Positions 35,701 through 44,700 of a DNA stretch of 64,000 bases are shown here, in pieces. Under the pieces are notes generated by a model. It had not been told where the DNA came from. It ran no database searches and saw only the letters and a program-made list of their open reading frames with translations. Positions within the stretch are counted from its first letter, which is position 1; every line of letters begins with the position of its first letter. The translations under genes and the position numbers were made by a program. This DNA comes from Loripinus fragilis (lineage: Eukaryota; Mollusca; Bivalvia; Lucinida; Lucinidae), in the NCBI GenBank assembly GCA_964019695.1, contig OZ026515.1, positions 38,084,994 to 38,148,993 of the forward strand. The letters are read 5' to 3'.

Positions 35701-38700
35701 GAACTGACCATCTTGATATGACCAAAGATGTCGACTGGGAGGTAAAACTTCAAACCCCCAAAAAGGATATCTTATTGAATAAGATATTGTCTTCTATTAA
35801 TACAATACTCTCAAGAATAATGTACCTCAACATCCCACAATATAGCTGTCCTATCCCAAGAGCCTGAACAAAGTTTACTAGAGTCAGCAGAATACACAAC
35901 AACTTCCACACTCTTAGTATGACCTGTAAGAAATAGAAGAAAAGCATGAATTAACACTGAACCAAGTATATATTGTGAGGGGCCACAGTTTACATATTAC
36001 TAACTACACTGAATTTTTATCCATTAAAATCTTTTATATTAGCAAATGGTGCAGACCCGTATGAGATGCTGTCAATTTGTCACCTGTTCCTTATTACATA
36101 CAGTCAGACTTTGGTTGCTCGAACTCACCTGTCAAAACATCACACACAGATTTTACACCTTGAACAAAACATCCCATGTCATATCTGCCACCCTGGACAA
36201 AACATCACGCAGAAATTTGTCACCCTGGACAAAACATTCCATGCCATTTCTGCAACCCTGGTCAAAACATCACACAGATTTTACACCCTGGACAAAACAT
36301 TCCATGCCATTTCTGCCACCCCGGACAAAATTTCACACAAATTTAACACCCTGCACAAAACATTCCATGCCATTTCTGCCACCCTGGACAAAACATCACA
36401 CAAATTTAACACCCTGCACAAAACATTCCATGCCATTTCTGCCACCCTGGACAAAACATCACACAAATTTAACACCCTGCACAAAACATTCTATGCCATT
36501 TCTGCCACCCTGAATTAAAGATCACACAGAAATTTGTCACCCTGGACAAAACATCACACAGATTTTACACCTTGGACAAAACATTCCATGCCATTCCTGC
36601 CACCCTGGACAAAACATCACACACAGATTTTACACCATGGACAAAACATCCCATGCCATTTCTGCAACCGTGGACAAAACATCACACACAAATTTTACAA
36701 CCTGGAAAAAACATCCCATAACATTTCTGCCACCCTGGACAAAACATCCCATGCCATTTCTGCCACACTAGACAAAACATCACACAGATTTTACACCCTG
36801 GACAAAACATTCCATGCCATTCCTACCACACTGAACAAAATATCACACACAGATTTTACACCCTGGACAAACATCCCATGCCATTTCTGCAACCGTGGAC
36901 AAAACATCACACACAAATTTTACAACCTGGACAAAACATCCCATGACATTTCTGCCACCCTGAACAAAACACCACACACAGATTTAACATCCTGGACAAA
37001 ACATCCCATGTCATTTCTGCCACCCTGGACAAAACATCACACACAAATTTTATACCCTGGACAAAACATCCCATGCCATTTCTGCCACACTAGACGAAAC
37101 ATCACACACAGATTTAACACCCTGGTTAAAACATCCCATGCCATTTCTGCCACACTACACAAAACATCACACAGATTTAACACTCTGGACAAAACATTCC
37201 ATGCCATTTCTGCAACCGTGGACAAAACATCACACACAAATTTTACGCCCTGGACAAAGCATCCCATGACATTTCTGCCACCCTGGACAAAACACCACAC
37301 ACAGATTTAACACCCTGGACAAAACATCCCATGCCATTTCTGCCACACTAGACAAAACATCACACACAGATTTAACACCCTGGACAATACATCCCATGCC
37401 ATTTCTGCCACACTAGACAAAACATCACACAGATTTTACACCCTGGACAAAACTTCCAATGCCATTTCTGCCACCCTGGACAAAACATCACACACAGATT
37501 TTACACCTTGGACAAAACATCACACACAGATTTTACACCCTGGACAAAACATCCCATGCCATTTCTGCAACCCTGGACAAAACATTCACAGATATTTGTC
37601 ACCTTAGACAAAACATTCCATGCCATTTCTGCCACCCTGGACAAAACATCACGCAGAAATTTGTCACCCTGGACAAAACATTCCTTGCCATTTCTGCAAC
37701 CCTGGTCAAAACATCACACAGATTTAACACCTTGGACAATACATTCCATGCCATTTCTGCCACCCTGGACAAAACATCACACAAATTTAACACCCTGGAC
37801 AAAACATTCTATGCCATTTCTGCCACCCTGGACAAAACATCACACAAATTTAACACCCTGCACAAAACATTCCATGCCATTTCTGCCACATTGGACAAAA
37901 CATCACACAAATTTAACACCCTGCACAAAACATTCTATGCCATTTCAGCCACCCTGGACAAAACATCACACAGACATTTTTCACCCTGGACAAAACATCC
38001 TATGCCATTTCTGCCACACTAGACAAAACATCACACAAATTAAATACCCTGGACAAAACATTCAATGCCATTTCTGCCACCCTGGACAAAACATCACACA
38101 AATTAAATACCCTGGACAAAACATTCTATGCCATTTCTGCCACCCTAGACAAAACATCACAAAGACATTTATCACCCTGGACAAAACATCCTATGCCATT
38201 TCTGCCACACTAGACAAAACATCACACAAATTAAATACCCTGGACAAAACATTCTATGCCATTTCTGCCACCCTGAACAAAAGATCACACAGACGTTTAT
38301 CACCCTGGAAAAAAAAACACCCCATGTCATTTCTGCGGCCCTGGACAAAACATCACACACAGATTTAACACCCTGGACAAAACATCCCATGCCATTTCTG
38401 CCACACTAGACAAAACATCACACAGATTTTACACCCTGGACAAAACATCCCATGCCATTTCTGCCACACTAGACAAAACATCACATAGATTTTACACCCT
38501 GGACAAAACTATCCATGCCATTCCTGCCTCTCTGGACAAAACATCACACACAGATTTTACATCCTGGACAAAACATCCCATGCCATTTCTGCAACCGTGG
38601 ACAAAACATCACACACAAATTTTACACCCTGGACAAAACATTCAATGCCATTTCTGCCACCCTGGACAAAACATCACACACAAATTTTACACCCTGGACA

Positions 38701-41700
38701 AAACATCCCATGCCATTTCTGCCACCCTGGACAAAACATCACGCAGAAATTTGTCACCCAGGACAAAACATCACACACAGAGTTTACACCCTGGACAAAA
38801 AATCCCTTGCCATTTCTGCCACCCAGGACAAAACATCACACACAGATTTTACATCCTGGACAGAACATCCCATGCCATTTCTGCAACCGTGGACAAAACA
38901 TCACACAAAAATTTTACACCCTGGACAAAACATTCCATGCCATTTCTGCCACCCTGGACAAAACATCACACACAAATTTTACACCCTGGACAAAACATCC
39001 CATGCTATTTCTGCCACCCTGGACAAAACATCACGCAGAAATTTGTCACCCAGGACAAAACATCACACACAGAGTTTACACCCTGGACAAAACATCCCAT
39101 GCCATTTCTGCAGCCATGGACAAAACATCACACACAGATTTAACACCCTGGACAAAACATCCCATGCCATTTCTGCCACACTAGACAAAACATCACACAG
39201 GTTTTACACCCTGGACAAAACATCCCATGCCATTTCTGCAACCGTGGACAAAACATCACACACAGATTTTATACCCTGGACAAAACATCACACACAGATT
39301 TTACACCTTGGACAAAACATCCCATGCCATTTTGCAACCCTGGACAAAACATCACGCAGAAATTTGTCACCCTGAACAAAACATTCCATGCCATTTCTTC
39401 CACCCTGGACAAAACATCACATACAGATTTTACACCCTGGACAAAACATCCCATGCCATTTCTGCTACCCTGGAACTAGAGGACCTGAAGGTCCTGAGGC
39501 GCTTACCTGATCTCCTTAATAATGTTAAAATAGGTCAAGGTCAACTACAGCTTATAATGGAACAAATTTTGTTTTTACCATATATTACTAGACTTTTCGC
39601 TTACTGTAAGGGCGGCAACTTTAATATTCATATCTGGGCGTTGCTCGGCTATTTCATCAGCTAAGGAAGGGAAATCAGGTTATATTTATAATTTGGTAAC
39701 GACTAAGAGTTAATAAGCTTTTTGGGCCGCGCAAATGTGCGTGCATTTCATGAAAATCCTAACCGTATACACACTGAACTCACATTTATTAACCCATAAA
39801 GCGCATAATCATAAAATGTATGTTTTTTGTTGCCCACTAAAATATGTGAAGCCTCATAGACAAACAGTGTGGACCCAGATCAGACTGCTCCTGTAGGAGC
39901 AGTCTGATCTGGGTCCACATTGTTTGCATCTATGCTTATGTTAAATAGACAATTTAAGATGCAGTTATTTTGCTGGCGTTTTAAGGACTAAATAATGTGT
40001 TTAGCGTCTATACTGAGATAATGGTGCAGGATGATACAGTTACTTTTGAATAAAACCACGCCTCATTTTTAGCTTTTACCTATGTCTAAGGTTGACCAGT
40101 CCTAATTACGCATTCATGAGTGCCGCCTTTACAGAAAGCGAAAAGTCAAAGAATACATTTTGGTCAAGTGATCTAAACAATCTAATGAATAATCCATCAA
40201 ACAGCCGAGTGATTTCTGAGAAAAAGAGGTTTAGATAGGTATGTGGCAGTCCAAATGAGTGGCCTTGGATAAAAGGCCACAGGTCAGCTTGACATTTGGT
40301 ATTTAATAAACCATTGTCTCAATAGGTTTAACTATTATGAATTCGGCTCAGTTATAGAAAATGAACATTTTAAGATTTTCTCCATATAAATGCATTAGGA
40401 ATCAAATTTGACCTTGCCATAAAGTAGGTCAAGGTCAACCTAGATTCATCATTTGTGCTAACCTGGTAGGGCCCACATCCCCGATCCTACATACCAAGTC
40501 CCAAAGCCAATGGCCTTTTGGTTCCAGAGAAGAAGAGATTTAAAGAGTTTTTACCATATATGGGCCTGGTGGCCATGTTAGTCAAGTGACCATAACAATT
40601 TGTATAAGTTTTGGCTAACCAATCATAAGGAGTTGTCATATGAAATTTGGTTTCAACTGGCCAAGAAATGACTGAGAAAACTATGTTTTAATATGTTGAT
40701 GGGACTCCAACATAAGCGACCTTGGTTGAAAGGTCAAAGATCAACCTTGACCTTTGAAACTTATTTACAGACACTAGATTGAACATATCATTTGAGAATA
40801 ATCACTTTGGCTTCCACAGTATTCAAAAAATCAACTTTTCAAAAAATTTCCCATTCAAATGCATTAGGAAGCAAACTTGACCTTGACGTTAAGCAGGTCA
40901 AGGTCACCCTAGGATCATCATTTGAACAAACTTGGTAGGCCCCACATCCCAAATACTATATACCAAGTCTCAAGGTCACTGGCCTTCTGGTTCTGGAGAA
41001 GAAGATTTTAACAGGTTTTTACCATATATGGGCGTGGCGGCCATCTTTGTCATGTGACCAAAATATTTTGTATAAATTTTGGCTGACTTATCATAAGGAT
41101 TCTTCACATGAAATTTGAGCCTAATTGGGCCAATGGTTTGTGAGAAAACTAAGTTTTAATATATTGATGGGACAACAATATGAGCGACCTTAGCTGAAAG
41201 GGCAAAGGTCAACCAGGACCTTTGAAACTTATTTATAGCCATTGTCTCATTAGTTTCAACATATCAAGTAAGAATAATCACTTTGGCTTTAACAGTATTC
41301 AAAAAATCAATTTTTCAAAAAAAATTCCCATTTAAATCTATTTGGAAGCAAATTTGACCTTGACGTTAAGTAGGTCAAGGTCAACCTAGGATCATTATTT
41401 GAACAAACTTGGTAGGCCCCACATCCCTGATGCTACATACCAAGTCGCAAGGTCATCGGCCCTCTGGTTCTGGAGAAGAAGATTTTTAAAGGGTTTTTAC
41501 CATATATGGGCATGGCGGCCATTTTGGTCATGTGACCAGTCACATTTGAACAAACTTTCGTTCCCCCATCCTAAGGAGTCTCCATATGAAATTTGAGTTC
41601 AATTGGCCCAGTGGTTTCAGAGGAGAAGATGTTTGAAAATGTTGACGGACGGACGACGGACGGACGACGGACGGACGACGGACGCCAGAGTCACTGGTAT

Positions 41701-44700
41701 ACTAATAGCTCACCTCGGAGCCTTTGGCTCAGGTGAGCTAAAAACATCACACATAAATTTTAAACCCTGGACAAAACATCCTATGCCATTTCTGCAACTG
41801 CAACCCTTGACAAACCATCACACACACATTTTACACCCTGGACAAAACATCCCATGCCATTTTTGCAGCCCTGGACAAAACATCACACACACATTTTGCA
41901 CCCTGGACAAAACATCCAATGCCACATACTTTGACACCCTTGACAAAACATATGAGCTGCGACATGAGATTTCCAACAATGTGATATGTGTGACCAGCAA
42001 AGCCTCAGATCAGCCTGCGCATACGCTCAGTCTGATCAGAGCCTTTGCTAGTCACTTGTTTATTCTCGTCTGAGTCTATTCATCTCAAAATGCCACATTG
42101 TTGGAAATCACATGCTGCAGCTCATATCATAGAGGTTTCCCACTCTGGACAAAACATCTCAAGTAATAAAAATGCCATGGCGTGTTGATTTTCTTGTCCT
42201 AAGAAATGGGGTGTCTTGCCCTACATTCCACTTGGACTCTTTTGAATTTAACAATGAATACTGCTATGAGGTAAGGTATCAGAATATTGCGGGTAAACAC
42301 AGTATTTCATGTGAGAGATGGTTAGGCCAACCTTAAAAATATTTTTGTTTTCCCTTACCCGACCCTGTTCTACCAGTATGGGCCGGTTGGTCGGAAACTT
42401 ATTTTTTAACTAAAAATCTCAAATTGGATACCCATTAAACTTAATTGTATACAGTAAAATATGTCTTAAGAGGCCACTCAAAAAAAGAAATCCCATAATG
42501 CAGGTCAAAAGTATTGCAGAATGCTCCCAAGGAGCATTCTGCAATACTTTTGACCTGCATTTAGCGCCCATTTGTCTTAACGACATTTGCGTATATCTTT
42601 GAGTGGCCGTTTTAGGCAGGCTTTACTGTATAGTCCTACTAAAGAAAATAAAATTTAATACGCAAACAATTTGCTAAGATAACACTGTTTACGTTGGACA
42701 ATTCTCTCGGGTTGCAATTAAATTTAAAAGTTATATTCTTGACTGAAAATTGAAATAATCTTTTTTGAGTAGGGCCTTTTTTCAGGGTTGGTAGGGTAAG
42801 GGGAAACAAACAAAATTTTAATTTAGGCCTAATTACCTTCCAGAACATGTAGAGTCTGACCATCACTCATCCGCCAGATTCTTACAGTTTTATCATAAGA
42901 GCCACTGGCAAAACTTTTGCAATCCCCAGCAATACAAACACTTTTAACAGCACCTGAAAATATAAGTTAATCTTTCTATGTTGGGTAATTTTTCTATTCT
43001 ATCATCTGCAGACTTCTTTTAAAAAAACTATTTCTGAAAATTCATTCATTTTGAAAATTTGTTTTACTCTTAAATATATTATTTGGGTCTTGTCACAAGG
43101 AAACCTGACTTTGTTGTGTGCAAACAACAAAGGTGCAGATCAGCCTGCGCACCTGTGCAGAATGACCAGTACCTTTGTTATTTGCTTTATAGAAAGTACA
43201 TGCATACAGGGTTCATGCGATAAGATAATGTGAATTAAATTCAAGAACTTTTCAAGGACTTCTAAAAACCTCTCCTACAGTTTTCAAGGACTACAAGTTT
43301 CTGAAAATACTGATTTACACTTTAAATTTCTAGTAAATGGAAAAATAAGTAATTGTTGTGCCTTTATTTGTTGAAGTATTATGCTGCAGCATACAATTGC
43401 TGTGTCTTTATTTTGTTTTTGGTTGTTTGTTGCAATTTGGTTCATAATCAATGGTGTATTTTTCATGTTTCTCAACCAAAACATATGTTGTGGCCTTGTG
43501 GGTACTCAAAAGAACCAACTCATTGAGATGGCTCTTTTGAGCTCCCCTTTGAGCTCCCAAAAACCCATGTTTAAACTGATGGATAAGAAAAAAATACAAT
43601 TTTATGCTAAAAATTCTTATGTATTTTGACCTATGACAACTCAAAATGAACCCACGTGTGTTTAATGCTACCAGTAAATTTCTAAAATTTCGAACACTAG
43701 TTTCCTGTTAAAAAGGCCTAGCGAAACAGGGCAGACTCAGATCAGACTGCTTCTGAAGAAGCAGTCTGATCAGGGTCTTCCCTCTTTGCTATTTTGACAA
43801 GCATTTTGTGAATTCCAGCCCTGAAAACCAACATTTTATTTGAGCACAGAAAGAGAAAGGTGTTCGAAATTTTGAACATCTACAGTATATGAGCATATGT
43901 GTGCTCATTAAATGTGGGCCCCAAGTATAGTAAATATTACCTGTATGTCCCTTTAGTTTACAAACTAATGTTCCCTCATGTGCATTGAAGACACGGACCC
44001 TCTGGTCATCTGACCCTGTGACCATGATCTCAAAGTCTGGAGAAAATGCCACAGAGTTGACCTGTCAAAGAAAAGAGAGTTAACGTATACCGTTTACCTC
44101 ATAGAGAAGCCTTTTAACACATTTGCAAACAGAGCAGACCCAGATCAAGCACCTCTTGTACTCTGTTATCTTATGGAATTATGATTAGAAGGTTTAATCT
44201 TTTATGCCATATGTTCTTCAGTGTTTCATCTGGGTCTTCACTGCTAGCCAAAGTATCCTTGTAGGGGTTTTTCAGTATGCAAAGGGATAATGATTAATGA
44301 ATGAAAGTCTTTAAAGATAATTTATTATCAAAAATAATTCTTTCAGGAACACTATTAAACAACAACAAACTAACTTTTATTTGCGCTCAGATAACAATTT
44401 GTTACATATGAGCATATCAGAGGGTCAAATGATGTGGATCCAGATCATTATCTGGGTCCAAACTGTTTGCAAAGGTTATGACAGCAGAGGATAAAAGCTG
44501 CCACTAGCAAGGAAAGAGTCAAAAAGATATTGTTATTTCAAGATTAGGTTTGCTTGGCTCTGATATTAACTCCTTATTACTTCATAATAAAGCCTTTCAA
44601 ATGACGCCTTTGAAATACTATGTATATGAAAATGTTATTTAAAATGGAGCATTTGCTCTTTGGAGCAAATGCTCTAGTTTCCATGATATTTTCAAAAGTA

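Larger units (their letters stand above)
39474..41739. mobile_element. 2.27-kb tandem-core element inserted in the minisatellite
   Basis: The minisatellite stops at CTACCCTGG (39473) and resumes at AAAACATCACAC (41741). The insert starts with a perfect hairpin AGGACCTGAAGGTCCT (39480-39495). It ends with three GACGGACGGAC-type repeats and the hairpin AGCTCACCT..AGGTGAGCT (41707-41739). The inside is mostly a 477-bp tandem unit in about 2.8 copies. No open frame encodes a recognisable protein. Confidence 0.8.

Noticed and set aside
37508..38368. 286-codon plus-strand open frame, PWTKHH-type repeats
   Set aside because: Pure minisatellite translation; a second phase is open over the same bases and there is no promoter, start context or splice evidence.
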